Below are positions 1 to 8,959 of a DNA stretch of 39,355 nt, piece after piece. Every line of letters begins with the position of its first letter. Position 1 is the stretch's first letter. Source of the DNA: Dysgonamonadaceae bacterium (GTDB taxonomy: Bacteria > Bacteroidota > Bacteroidia > Bacteroidales > Azobacteroidaceae); NCBI GenBank assembly GCA_031260045.1, contig JAIRKO010000050.1, forward strand, positions 1-39,355. The letters run 5' to 3'. Under the pieces are notes generated by a model, which ran no database searches, was not told the DNA's origin, and saw nothing but the letters and a program-made list of their open reading frames with translations. A program made the position numbers and the translations under genes.

Positions 1-2
1 TA

Positions 3-272
3 AATAATATCACTAAAATACTTAAAAAGGGAGGTGTTTTCTATTTTTCCGTTCCAATGGGAAGTACACAAAGAATAGAATTTAATGAGCAACGTGTGTT
101 TTCGCTGGATTACCTGATGCGGATTTTGACGCCCGACTATACAATCAAGTCATTTGCGTATGTAAACGATAAGGGCGACTTGGTGGAAGATGCCGAATTG
201 ACGGAAGAAAATATCAAATCAAGTTTTTTGTGCTGGTACGGATGCGCTATTTTTACGTTGATAAAAAAATAA
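3..272 (+). CDS. DUF268-family protein, 5'-truncated by window edge
   Basis: The reading frame is open from position 3 with no start codon before the window edge, so this is the C-terminal 89 residues of a longer protein. The ATG at 57 is probably internal, because family-like sequence (LKKGGVFYFSVPMG) lies upstream of it. That block, the following RIEFNEQRVFS and the end YGCAIFTL resemble the C-terminal part of DUF268, a family related to Rossmann-fold methyltransferases and found in polysaccharide gene clusters. The activity of the family is not established to my knowledge. Only 3 nt separate its stop from the glycosyltransferase start at 276, so the two are probably co-transcribed. Assignment rests on remembered family motifs and is fairly confident; the function is open. 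Confidence 0.7.
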   Translation, partial: NNITKILKKGGVFYFSVPMGSTQRIEFNEQRVFSLDYLMRILTPDYTIKSFAYVNDKGDLVEDAELTEENIKSSFLCWYGCAIFTLIKK

Positions 273-275
273 ACA

Positions 276-2012
276 ATGGTAGATACTGTTATTTTTTCTT
301 TCGACCGCGCCATGCAACTTTCTTTACTCTTGGAAAGTATTGTCCGGCACGACATTCATAAATATCTAAATGTCAATATCCTGTTTTGTTATTCGGCGGC
401 GGAATACAAGAAAGCATACAAAAAACTGCAAAACAAGTATCCGCAATTCGGATGGATAGAAGAAACCGTTTTTAATAAGCCCGAACTCAATTCCGACTTC
501 GATTTTTGTTATTGGCATAATTACTATTGGTGGTTAAAATATAAGCATTTACGTAAAAATAAAAGTGATTTCAAACATATAATCTTGCAGATTTTGTCAG
601 GCAACAGAAATAAGTCGGTTATGTTTTTGACAGACGACAGTGTTTTTTATCGCGATATTGAAATTTCAAATATTCAAGATGAAAAAACGGCGTTTAGTTT
701 AAGGCACGGTAAACATCTTGCAGACGGCGAATATAAAGAAACAGAAAACGGTATCGAATGGAATGTGTATGAAAATGACGAAACTACCGATTGGGGCTAC
801 CCTTTTTCAGTCGATGGGCATATTTACAATAAAGCCGCACTGTTAAAAATCATCCGGAAAATCATTTTCAACAATCCGAATACGATGGAAGGCAATATCG
901 CTTGCTATTTCAAAGAAAAATATTTATTTCCGCAAATGAAAGCGAACAAATGCAGTTGTTTGGCGGGATTTGAACTGAACCGCGTGCAGGCGATTGTCAA
1001 TAATCATCATTTGGGAATTTCGCAAGAACAATTAAACCGGTATTTCTTAGACGATTATCAACTGCAAATTCAATTTGATACCACACAAATTCAATATTTC
1101 AGACCGGAAATCGAATTTATTTACGCGCAAAAAAAAGGAAGAGAAAATAAAAATTTATCCATGATGAGAGAAATCGGTATCTCAGTTATAACGCCGGTTT
1201 ATAACCGGCAGGATTGCATCGGGCGTTGCATCGAAAGCGTTGCCAATCAGCATTACCCGAATGTTGAATATTGGATAATTGACGACGGTTCAACCGATGC
1301 GACTTCTTCCGTTATTGATAAATATGCTCGACAATATCCGTTTATCAAGGTTTGCCGGTTTGAAAAAAACAGGGGCGTGAATGCCGCCCGCAACTACGCC
1401 ATACAAAACAGTTCCAAAAATTTTATCCTGTTTCTCGACAGCGACGATTATTTTACGGAAAACGCCCTATACATGATAGACCAAACTATTTCGACGCATC
1501 CCGAATATCGCCATTATTTGTTTGCGCAAGATGACAGAATGAGTTATTACAATCAAAATCCTTTGCTGCTTGGAGAAACCGCCGAACTTACTTTTGCCGA
1601 TTTTTTGACGGGAAAAGCTGCCGGCGATTTTCTGCACGTCATATCCGCCTCTTTGTTACAGGCGTTTCCTTTTGATGAATATTTGCGGATTTATGAAGGT
1701 TTGACTTTCCTGAGTATTTATAAAGAAGGGCAAAAGCAATATTTTACGAAACAAATACTTGTGAACCGCGAACGGGGACGCTCCGATTCGGTAACAAAAG
1801 AATATTTTTTGCATAACACCGACACCGTCAGGAAACAAATTCAGGCATTAAGTGAAAATTTGCTGCTTTTTGAAGCGGATTATAAGCAATTGGGGGCGGA
1901 AAAAGAATTGCAGGCGTTAAAACGCAGGCTTAACATGTTGAAAACAGTATTGAAATTTTGGTTTTTATTAAAACCGGCTATCTTTGTTTATTCGTTTGTC
2001 AAACATTCATGA
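276..2012 (+). CDS. Two-domain glycosyltransferase with C-terminal GT2 domain
   Basis: A 578-residue protein. The C-terminal half from about residue 302 is a clear family 2 glycosyltransferase: ISVITPVYNR at the start of the GT-A fold, IIDDGSTD at about 334-341, and FLDSDDYF with the DxD-type metal and nucleotide-sugar site at about 388-390. It should move a sugar from a nucleotide donor to a surface glycan, on the cytoplasmic side. The N-terminal roughly 285 residues (VDTVIFSFDRAMQL, then VMFLTDDSVFYRD near 115-127) look like a second GT-A-like domain of a type often seen in Bacteroidetes glycan clusters, though I cannot name its family. Internal methionines at 296 and 297 sit at the domain junction, which suggests a fusion. 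It follows the DUF268 gene closely and overlaps the next gene by the ATGA at 2009-2012. Confidence 0.85.
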   Translation: MVDTVIFSFDRAMQLSLLLESIVRHDIHKYLNVNILFCYSAAEYKKAYKKLQNKYPQFGWIEETVFNKPELNSDFDFCYWHNYYWWLKYKHLRKNKSDFKHIILQILSGNRNKSVMFLTDDSVFYRDIEISNIQDEKTAFSLRHGKHLADGEYKETENGIEWNVYENDETTDWGYPFSVDGHIYNKAALLKIIRKIIFNNPNTMEGNIACYFKEKYLFPQMKANKCSCLAGFELNRVQAIVNNHHLGISQEQLNRYFLDDYQLQIQFDTTQIQYFRPEIEFIYAQKKGRENKNLSMMREIGISVITPVYNRQDCIGRCIESVANQHYPNVEYWIIDDGSTDATSSVIDKYARQYPFIKVCRFEKNRGVNAARNYAIQNSSKNFILFLDSDDYFTENALYMIDQTISTHPEYRHYLFAQDDRMSYYNQNPLLLGETAELTFADFLTGKAAGDFLHVISASLLQAFPFDEYLRIYEGLTFLSIYKEGQKQYFTKQILVNRERGRSDSVTKEYFLHNTDTVRKQIQALSENLLLFEADYKQLGAEKELQALKRRLNMLKTVLKFWFLLKPAIFVYSFVKHS

Positions 2013-4861
2013 GAAAAACAATCCGCATATTAATATTTTGCCTGTTTGCCGCCTCCGAAGCGGCGGCTTGCTATCCGGTTGTCCGCAATTTTTCAAAAAC
2101 CAATTCGGATGCCGGAACGCAAACCCGGAAAATTATCCAGCATGCCAACAGCGCGATGTACTTTGCCGACAACAGGGGTTTAACGGAATACAACGGCAGC
2201 CGGTGGACGGTTTACCCGATGGCCGGCGGCGGGAATGTAAGCGCGCTGTATTACGACGAAAGCGATAGCCGCATTTATGCGGGCGCCGCCGGCGAGTTCG
2301 GTTATTACGGACACAACCGGCGCGGGATGTTGCAATACCGTTCGCTCTTGCCATACGTTCAGCCTTCCGACCGCAGTTTTGGCGAAATTCGCAGCATCGG
2401 GAAAAGTCGCGGCGTCGTTTTTTTTCAAAGCGACAGGGAAATTTTCCGCATGGACGACGGCAAGATTACCAAAACGGATTTCACTTGCAAAATCGAATGT
2501 GCGGCGTTTGTCCACGATGTTTTGCTGGTCGCTTCGATGGAAGAAGGCATTATGAGCGTGAACGGCGGTTTGGTAACGCCTTTTCCCGGCGGCGAACAGT
2601 TGAAAGGCAAGCAGGTATGCGCCATGCGTCCTTTCCGCGAAAAACAGATTTTGTTTGTTACCGCAGGCAACGGGCTGTTTCTCTACGACGGACTGTCCAT
2701 CCGTCCTTATGAAACGGATATTGACCCGTTTTTGCAGCAAAATCGGGTACTCTGCGCCGAAATCAATGGGACGCAACTTGCGTTGGGAACGCTTCGCAAC
2801 GGCTTAGTCGTTAAAAATTTGGAAACAAACGAAACGACTTACGCCAATGCCGCTTCCGGTTTGCAAAACAATACCGTGTTAAGTCTGGCTTTCGACAAAC
2901 AGGGTAATTTGTGGCTGGGGCTGGAGCATGGCATTGATTATGTTATGATTAACTCGCCGGTTTACCACCTGCTCGGCGACGGGCGGCGTTACGGTTCCGG
3001 TTACTGTTCCTTCGTTCGCGATAATCAGTTGTATTTGGGAACCAATCAAGGGTTGTATACCGTTTCGTTTCCGGTGCGTTCTTCGCCGGAGCCTGTTTCG
3101 GTGCATCTTTACGACCGGATTGTCGGGCAGGTTTGGAGTTTGGAAGAAATTCAAAATACGCTTTTCTGTGCAACCGATCGGGGCGGATTTATCCTGCAAA
3201 ACGGAACGGCGTTGCCTGTCCCGAACGTTGGCGGCACATGGAAATTCCTTGAATTAAAGCGTCATCCGAACTGTATTTTAGCTTCTTCCTACGCCGGATT
3301 TTTCCTGATGGAGAAAGACGGCGACCGGTGGAAATTTTCCCGTTATATCGGCGGTTTCAACCGGTCGGGCGGAATGTTTGAAGAAGATTCGATTGGAAAT
3401 ATCTGGTTTTGCCACCGGCAGGAAGGCGTTTACAAACTTGCGTTCAACGCCGATATGACCCGCTTTTCGGTCAATCGGTTCGGCACGGACAAGGGACTTC
3501 GCAGCAACCAAAACAATGTACCGGCAAAAATTGACGGCGAAATTATTATTTCCGGCGACGGCGGATTTTTTCGCTACAATCCCCACAACAACCGAATGGA
3601 ACATGCCGAAGATTACGAGGCGCGGTTTGGGATTCATGCTCATGCTTTGCGGCTCATGCAAATGCCTTCGGGCGAGGTTTGGTGCGTTTCGCCCGATTAT
3701 TGCGCCGTCGGCGTGAAAGAAAAAAACGGGCGGTACAGGGTGTGGCAGCCCGCGTTTTTTTCTGCGCTGAAAAACAGGCTGATTTTCGGATTTGAAAATT
3801 TCACTCCCATTGATTCGACCGGCGGCGTCCTGATTGGCGTCGAGAACGGTTTCATGCGGTTTGACGGGAATCGCGCCAAAACCCTGTCCCGCTCGTCGCG
3901 GACTTTCCCAATCGCAATTCAAAAAGTATTTCTGACCGGCGACAAAGATTCGCTCATATCGGGTTATTTGCCTAAACAGCATCAAATTCCGACATTTGAT
4001 TATCAAAACAATTCCATCCGGTTTGAATATGCGGCGGCGGAATATCGCGGCGAACATGCGGTAACTTACAGCGTTCGGCTTGAGCATTTCGACGCCGACT
4101 GGTCGGCTTGGTCGGAAAGCAATACCAGAGCGTATGCCCAATTGCCCAAAGGCAAGTATACTTTTCGCGTGCGGGCGCAAAACGACTTGGAGGCAGGCAT
4201 TGCGGAAACCGCCTATCAATTCGTGATTTTGCCGCCGTGGTATAAAAGTATTTGGGCTGTCCTGATTTATTTGGTGTTCCTGACCGGCATTGTTATCCTG
4301 TTAATCAAATATATACGCAAAAAAATAAAGGAAAGCGCACGCAAAACAAAAATTAATCCTGCGCAGGAAATACAGGAAAAAGAAACCGGAGAAAATCAAC
4401 AGTTGCAGTTTGAATTGCGGCAAAAATCGCAGGAATTAGCCAATGCGGTAATAAACCTCGCCCGAAAAAACGAGGTTTTGCTCGAATTGAACCGGATTAT
4501 CGAAAAAACGTATGGGGATATGAAAACGGTCGACGCGCTCCCTTCCATCACCAAACGCATGAGAACCATGCAAAAGGAAATTAAGCAAAACATTGATCGC
4601 GACGATTACTGGAAAAGATTTGCCGAAAACTTTGATTTGATTTACGAAAAATACCTCAAACGCCTGAAAGAACGGTTTCCCAATCTCTCGAAAAACGATT
4701 TACGCATTTGCGCTTACCTGAAAATGGGGATGAGTTCAAAGGACATGGCGCCGCTGCTCAATGTTTCCTACCGCAGCGTGGAGACGATTCGTTACCGCAT
4801 TCGCCAAAAGATGGATTTGGCGCGGGATGTGAATTTAACGGATTTTTTGCAGGGATTTTGA
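2009..4861 (+). CDS. Membrane-bound propeller / Y_Y_Y / LuxR-type transcriptional regulator
   Basis: I place the start at 2009, in the ATGA overlap with the preceding stop, rather than at the in-frame ATG at 1958. From 2009 the product is 950 residues and begins with a good signal peptide (MRKTIRILIFCLFAASEAAA). Residues about 25-670 form a periplasmic regulator propeller; GNLWLGLEHGIDYV is a typical blade motif. A Y_Y_Y domain follows at about 675-738, then one membrane segment (IWAVLIYLVFLTGIVILLI, near 746-765), a coiled-coil region, and a C-terminal LuxR-type helix-turn-helix (LSKNDLRICAYLKMGMSSKD, then NVSYRSVETIRYRIR). There is no histidine kinase or receiver domain, so signal and DNA binding appear to sit in one chain. 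Its position after glycan genes hints at control of surface polysaccharide or carbohydrate use; that is inference. Confidence 0.85.
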   Translation: MRKTIRILIFCLFAASEAAACYPVVRNFSKTNSDAGTQTRKIIQHANSAMYFADNRGLTEYNGSRWTVYPMAGGGNVSALYYDESDSRIYAGAAGEFGYYGHNRRGMLQYRSLLPYVQPSDRSFGEIRSIGKSRGVVFFQSDREIFRMDDGKITKTDFTCKIECAAFVHDVLLVASMEEGIMSVNGGLVTPFPGGEQLKGKQVCAMRPFREKQILFVTAGNGLFLYDGLSIRPYETDIDPFLQQNRVLCAEINGTQLALGTLRNGLVVKNLETNETTYANAASGLQNNTVLSLAFDKQGNLWLGLEHGIDYVMINSPVYHLLGDGRRYGSGYCSFVRDNQLYLGTNQGLYTVSFPVRSSPEPVSVHLYDRIVGQVWSLEEIQNTLFCATDRGGFILQNGTALPVPNVGGTWKFLELKRHPNCILASSYAGFFLMEKDGDRWKFSRYIGGFNRSGGMFEEDSIGNIWFCHRQEGVYKLAFNADMTRFSVNRFGTDKGLRSNQNNVPAKIDGEIIISGDGGFFRYNPHNNRMEHAEDYEARFGIHAHALRLMQMPSGEVWCVSPDYCAVGVKEKNGRYRVWQPAFFSALKNRLIFGFENFTPIDSTGGVLIGVENGFMRFDGNRAKTLSRSSRTFPIAIQKVFLTGDKDSLISGYLPKQHQIPTFDYQNNSIRFEYAAAEYRGEHAVTYSVRLEHFDADWSAWSESNTRAYAQLPKGKYTFRVRAQNDLEAGIAETAYQFVILPPWYKSIWAVLIYLVFLTGIVILLIKYIRKKIKESARKTKINPAQEIQEKETGENQQLQFELRQKSQELANAVINLARKNEVLLELNRIIEKTYGDMKTVDALPSITKRMRTMQKEIKQNIDRDDYWKRFAENFDLIYEKYLKRLKERFPNLSKNDLRICAYLKMGMSSKDMAPLLNVSYRSVETIRYRIRQKMDLARDVNLTDFLQGF

Positions 4862-4939
4862 ACGTTAATACAATAAATTTTATTTGCCGTCGTTTATAAA
4901 CCCGATAACTTTTATGTCTAACAAAATAATGATTTTTTT

Positions 4940-6883
4940 ATGAAACAGTATTTATTCTTTCTTTTAACAACAATTTCGTTTGCCGTTGTCGCTCAACAAA
5001 ATGACCCTGTAATTATGACCATCAACGGGAACGACGTCCGGAAATCGGAATTTGATTATATCTATCGTAAAAATAATACCGACGAATCCATCGAAAGGAA
5101 ATCTTTGGAGGATTATGCCGAATTATTTAAAAATTTTAAGCTGAAAGTAACGGAAGCCAAAGCGCAACGTTTGGACACTTTGCCCGAATTTATCCGCGAA
5201 ATGGCGGAATACCGCGCACAATTGGCAAAACCGTATCTCGAAGATTTGGAAACCAACCTCCCTTTTGTAAAAAAGGAATACGACCGGATGAAATCAATCG
5301 TCGAAGTTAGCCACATTCTGATTCCTTTTCCGAGCGTGCCTGAGAATAACTTCGACATTTTGCCCGCCGATACGCTGGAAACCTACAAAAAGGCGTTTCA
5401 GATTTACAACAGCATCCGCAACGGGGAAAGTTACGACAAAATGGCGCAGGAACACGCCTTTGACGAACAGGGCAAAAAACGCAACGGCTATCTGGGATGG
5501 TTCAGCGGATTGCAACTGAATTTGCCGTTGGAAAACGCGGCTTTCAGCCTGGAACCCGGAGAGATTGGGATTACCCGCAGCAACTACGGCTACCATATTG
5601 TTAAACTGCTTGGGAAACGCGAAAATCCCGGAAAAGTCATGGCTTCCCACATTTTAATTGCGCTTTCGGGAAATGCCGACGAAACGCAAGTCGCTGCCGC
5701 TAAAAACACAATCGACTCCATTTATAACGCCCTGTTGAACGGCGCCGATTTTGCCGTGCTTGCCAAAGAAACTTCCGGCGACAAGGGCAGCGCGACCAAA
5801 GGCGGCGACCTTGGATTTTTTGAATACGGACGGATGGTGCCGGAGTTTCGAGACCATATTTTTGCCCTGCAAAACAACGGCGAGATTACCAAACCGTTCA
5901 GAACGCCGTTCGGTTTCCATATCGCCAAACTGACCGGCAAAAAACCGTTGGAATCCTTTGAAGAAAAAGAAAGCGAAATCGAAGAAATACTGAAACAAGG
6001 CGGATATACCATTGATTTGTTTACGCCCGGCATCAACAAACTGAAAAAAGAATTTGGGTTTTCCAAAAACAACAAGAACTACAAAAAATTAATCGTTTCC
6101 GCAATGACCCTGTATCCGACCGATAGCCTGTATGAGGCTGCCTATTCCAACAGTCCCGACGTGTTATTCAAAGTGGGCGATGTTAATTATACGACTGCCG
6201 ATTTCATCGAATTTTTGAAAAAAGATCCCTATTCGCCTTATAAAGTGTCGACGGAATTGGTTGCCGAAAGGTTGCGAGCGTATGAATATTCCGTGTTGTT
6301 GGATTTTTTGGATAAGGATTTGGAAAATCGCTATTCGGAATTTGCCGATTTGGTGCGGGAATTTCGCGACGGTTCGCTGATGTTTGAAGTCAGCAAGCGC
6401 GAAGTTTGGGACAAGGCTTCGTCTGATTTGGAAGGTTTGCAAGCATTTTTTGAAGCCAACAAACAACAATATTTGTGGAGCGAACCGCATTTCAAGGGAT
6501 ACGTGGTTTTTGCAAAAGATGGGTCGACCAAAAAGAAAATGCGGAAAGCCACAGCCGAAATGCAGCCGGATGAAGCGGTGGCTTTCCTGAAAGAAAACTT
6601 TAAAACGGACGAGGTTTCTGCCGTAAAAACCGAAAAGGTTTTAGCCAAAAAAGGCGAAAATCCGTTTGTCGACGAACAGGCTTTCAAAACGGGCAAAGCC
6701 AAAAAAACGAAAGATTTCGGCGATTTCTTCCTGCTGGGAAAAATAATGAACCAGCCGGAATCGTATGCGGATGTTCGCGGGACGGTCATTACCGATTATC
6801 AGGATTATCTGGAATGGCAATGGATTGAAGCCTTGAACAAGAAATATCCGGTTACGATATATAAGGATGTATTAATTCCATAA
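4940..6883 (+). CDS. Periplasmic SurA/PrsA-like peptidyl-prolyl isomerase with two parvulin domains
   Basis: A 647-residue exported protein with signal peptide MKQYLFFLLTTISFAVVAQ. An N-terminal chaperone segment (VIMTINGNDVRKSEFDYIY) is followed by two parvulin domains. The first spans about 119-225 and begins VEVSHILIPFP; the second spans about 230-335 (ASHILIAL, then GDLGFFEYGRMVPEFRDHIF and FGFHIAKL). The remaining roughly 290 residues match nothing I can name and may form a further substrate-binding part. Such proteins accompany outer-membrane proteins through the periplasm and catalyse proline isomerisation. It is the first gene of a run ending with mutL. The 78-nt gap upstream holds no recognisable Bacteroidetes -7 box. 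The family call is firm; whether it or the gene at 7589 is the functional SurA cannot be told. Confidence 0.88.
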   Translation: MKQYLFFLLTTISFAVVAQQNDPVIMTINGNDVRKSEFDYIYRKNNTDESIERKSLEDYAELFKNFKLKVTEAKAQRLDTLPEFIREMAEYRAQLAKPYLEDLETNLPFVKKEYDRMKSIVEVSHILIPFPSVPENNFDILPADTLETYKKAFQIYNSIRNGESYDKMAQEHAFDEQGKKRNGYLGWFSGLQLNLPLENAAFSLEPGEIGITRSNYGYHIVKLLGKRENPGKVMASHILIALSGNADETQVAAAKNTIDSIYNALLNGADFAVLAKETSGDKGSATKGGDLGFFEYGRMVPEFRDHIFALQNNGEITKPFRTPFGFHIAKLTGKKPLESFEEKESEIEEILKQGGYTIDLFTPGINKLKKEFGFSKNNKNYKKLIVSAMTLYPTDSLYEAAYSNSPDVLFKVGDVNYTTADFIEFLKKDPYSPYKVSTELVAERLRAYEYSVLLDFLDKDLENRYSEFADLVREFRDGSLMFEVSKREVWDKASSDLEGLQAFFEANKQQYLWSEPHFKGYVVFAKDGSTKKKMRKATAEMQPDEAVAFLKENFKTDEVSAVKTEKVLAKKGENPFVDEQAFKTGKAKKTKDFGDFFLLGKIMNQPESYADVRGTVITDYQDYLEWQWIEALNKKYPVTIYKDVLIP

Positions 6884-6891
6884 GTAAAATT

Positions 6892-6947
6892 TGAGTTACA
6901 AGTTACGAGTTACAAGAAAGGCATATTTACCCGTAACTTGTAACTCA
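6892..6947. repeat. Perfect 16-bp inverted repeat (hairpin) in intergenic gap
   Basis: Positions 6892-6907 (TGAGTTACAAGTTACG) are the exact reverse complement of 6932-6947, with a 24-nt loop. The left arm runs into a second copy of GAGTTACAAG at 14-bp spacing. The hairpin lies between the stop of the isomerase at 6883 and the lipoprotein start at 6957, and no U-tract follows, so it looks like a processing or stabilising structure or a mobile repeat, not a terminator. Compare the similar word-like repeats before mutL and after the gene ending at 29468. Confidence 0.7.
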
Positions 6948-6956
6948 TTAATTAAC

Positions 6957-7562
6957 ATGATTATGAAATTACTAATCGGAACAATTATTGCCTCCCTGCT
7001 GCTGGTTTCCTGCTCCCGATTGCGACCGGGAACGGGCGGCGATGTGATTGTGAGAGTGGGAAACGAAACGTTGAAGCGAAGCGATTTGGAGGAAAATATC
7101 GCTCAGGATTTGTCATCCAACGACAGTATTCTTGCGGCGGAGCATTTCATCAAAACGTGGATTATGGATGTTTTGATGTATGAGGTTGCCGAAAAAAACA
7201 CAACCGATATGTTGCGTATCGACCACTTGGTTGAAAATTACCGGAAATCGTTGATGATTTATCAATATCAGGAACAACTGGTTAATGAAAAGGTGAGCAA
7301 ACAAATCACCGATCAGGAACTTGCCAAGTATTACGAAATCAACAAGGACAAATTCAGGTTGGATAAATTTCCGATGCAGGGGATTTTTTTGACGCTTGCC
7401 GATTCTATATCGCAAAACAGCGTTATACCGTTTAGATACGCTAAAACCATTGTTCGGGAAATGCTCGTTAATCAACGGAAAATTGATTTTTTGCAAGCAA
7501 CGAAAGATGATATGTATCAACGGGCGTTGGATAAGGGGGAAATTCAGTTTTATAAGCAATAA
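6957..7562 (+). CDS. SurA_N-like periplasmic lipoprotein without parvulin domain
   Basis: The frame is open from 6891, but that start would place the inverted repeat inside the gene and the signal peptide internally. Starting at ATG 6957 (or 6963) gives about 200 residues beginning MIMKLLIGTIIASLLLVSCS, with lipobox LLVSC, so it should be a lipoprotein. VIVRVGNETLKRSDLEENIA resembles the start of SurA_N chaperone domains, and the helical rest (LAKYYEINKDKFRLDKF) fits that fold. No parvulin motif is present, so it is probably a chaperone without isomerase activity. It lies between two SurA-like isomerases and probably works with them on outer-membrane protein transit. The 3' neighbour begins about 26 nt after the stop. 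Confidence 0.7.
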   Translation: MIMKLLIGTIIASLLLVSCSRLRPGTGGDVIVRVGNETLKRSDLEENIAQDLSSNDSILAAEHFIKTWIMDVLMYEVAEKNTTDMLRIDHLVENYRKSLMIYQYQEQLVNEKVSKQITDQELAKYYEINKDKFRLDKFPMQGIFLTLADSISQNSVIPFRYAKTIVREMLVNQRKIDFLQATKDDMYQRALDKGEIQFYKQ

Positions 7563-7588
7563 GTATGTGTAAAAAACATTATTTACAT

Positions 7589-8959
7589 ATGAAAAAATTC
7601 TTACTTTTAATTTCGATTGTTCTATTCAATGGAATGGCGCTGCAATCACAAAGCAATGTCATAGACGAAGTTATTTGGATTATCGGCGACGACGCCATTC
7701 TTTTGTCGGACGTCGAAAACCTGCGTTTGCAGATGCAATTGGAACGACAGCGCATACAGGGCGACCCCTATTGCGTAATCCCCGAACAGATGGCTATTCA
7801 AAAACTGTTCCTGCATCAGGCGAAAATGGACAGTATCGAAGTTCCCGATTCGCGGGTGCATCAGCAGGTTGAAATGCAGGTGAATTACGCCATCAATCAG
7901 GTCGGTTCACGGGAAAAATTAGAAGAATATCTGGGAAAATCCCTGAACGCCTACCGCGAAGAATTGCGCACCAACATAAAAGAAAGCGCCATCGTCCGGG
8001 AAGTGCAGGCAAAACTCGTGGAAAACCTGAAAGTTACCCCTTCCGAAGTGAGAACTTTTTTCAACAAAATCCCGCAGGACAGCCTCCCTTATATCGAAAC
8101 GACCGTTGATGTGCAAATCATGACCGTCGAGCCGGAAGTTTCTTTGGCTGAAATCGACAACATCAAAGAGCAGTTGAGGGATTTTACCGAACAAGTTACC
8201 GGCGGGGGAAAACAGTTTTCCACGCTGGCGCGGCTATATTCTCAGGACAAGGCTTCTGCCGAAAGGGGCGGCGAACTGGGTTTTGTCGGAAAAGGACTGT
8301 TGGATCCCGAATTTGCCGCCGTCGCCTTTGAGTTGAACGACCCGAAACGGGTTTCGCGGGTTGTGAAAAGCGAATACGGGTATCATATTATCCAACTTAT
8401 TGAAAAGCGCGGCGACAGGATTAATGTCCGCCATATTTTGCTGAAACCGGAAATTACTACGGAACAACTCGCCGAAGCCGTTCAAAAATTAGATTCAATC
8501 AGGACGGACATCCTGAACGGAAAATTTACTTTTGAAGAAGCCGCGCCCTACCTTTCCGCCGATAAGGATACCCGCAATAATCAGGGTTTGATGGTCAACA
8601 GCGACGAAAGCCGGTATTCCGACCGAACCGGAACTTCCCGCTTTGAAATGAACGAACTGCCTGCCGAAATAGGAAAAGCAGTTTACACAATGAAGGCGGG
8701 CGATATCTCAAAACCCTTTACCATGATTAACGCCAAAGGTCAGGAAATAGCCGCCATCGTGAAACTGAAATCCCGAATAGACGGACACAAAGCCAATCTG
8801 TCGGAAGATTTCCAAGCCTTGAAATCTATGGTGGAAGCCCAAAAACGCGAACAAATCATCAACCAATGGATTACCAAAAAACAAAAGGAAACCTACATCC
8901 GCATTCACGATAATTGGAAAAACTGCGACTTTGAAAAAGATGGATGGGTACAGAAATAA
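7589..8959 (+). CDS. surA: SurA-type periplasmic chaperone / peptidyl-prolyl isomerase
   Basis: From ATG 7589 the product is 456 residues and begins with the signal peptide MKKFLLLISIVLFNGMALQS; the upstream in-frame ATG at 7565 would put eight residues before it. The order is that of SurA. A SurA_N domain (VIDEVIWIIGDDAILLSDVE, ending near residue 170) comes first. The first parvulin domain follows (VDVQIMTVEPE to YGYHIIQLIEKR) with the signature GGELGFVGKGLLDPEFAAVA, then a second domain beginning INVRHILLKPE. Length and layout agree with the family. SurA escorts unfolded beta-barrel proteins from the Sec exit to the BAM complex. The gene overlaps the OstA-like gene by up to 29 nt, indicating coupled expression and a shared role in outer-membrane assembly, as in the lptD-surA operon of Escherichia coli. 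Confidence 0.88.
   Translation: MKKFLLLISIVLFNGMALQSQSNVIDEVIWIIGDDAILLSDVENLRLQMQLERQRIQGDPYCVIPEQMAIQKLFLHQAKMDSIEVPDSRVHQQVEMQVNYAINQVGSREKLEEYLGKSLNAYREELRTNIKESAIVREVQAKLVENLKVTPSEVRTFFNKIPQDSLPYIETTVDVQIMTVEPEVSLAEIDNIKEQLRDFTEQVTGGGKQFSTLARLYSQDKASAERGGELGFVGKGLLDPEFAAVAFELNDPKRVSRVVKSEYGYHIIQLIEKRGDRINVRHILLKPEITTEQLAEAVQKLDSIRTDILNGKFTFEEAAPYLSADKDTRNNQGLMVNSDESRYSDRTGTSRFEMNELPAEIGKAVYTMKAGDISKPFTMINAKGQEIAAIVKLKSRIDGHKANLSEDFQALKSMVEAQKREQIINQWITKKQKETYIRIHDNWKNCDFEKDGWVQK

Noticed and set aside
3278-4219. Minus-strand frame of 313 codons
   Set aside because: Antisense to the propeller regulator, whose domains are clear; a shadow frame.
7561-7577. Shared word TAAGTATGTGT.AAAAA before surA and at 21830
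   Set aside because: The two copies differ in strand relative to the genes and in flanks; too short and AT-rich to call a site.
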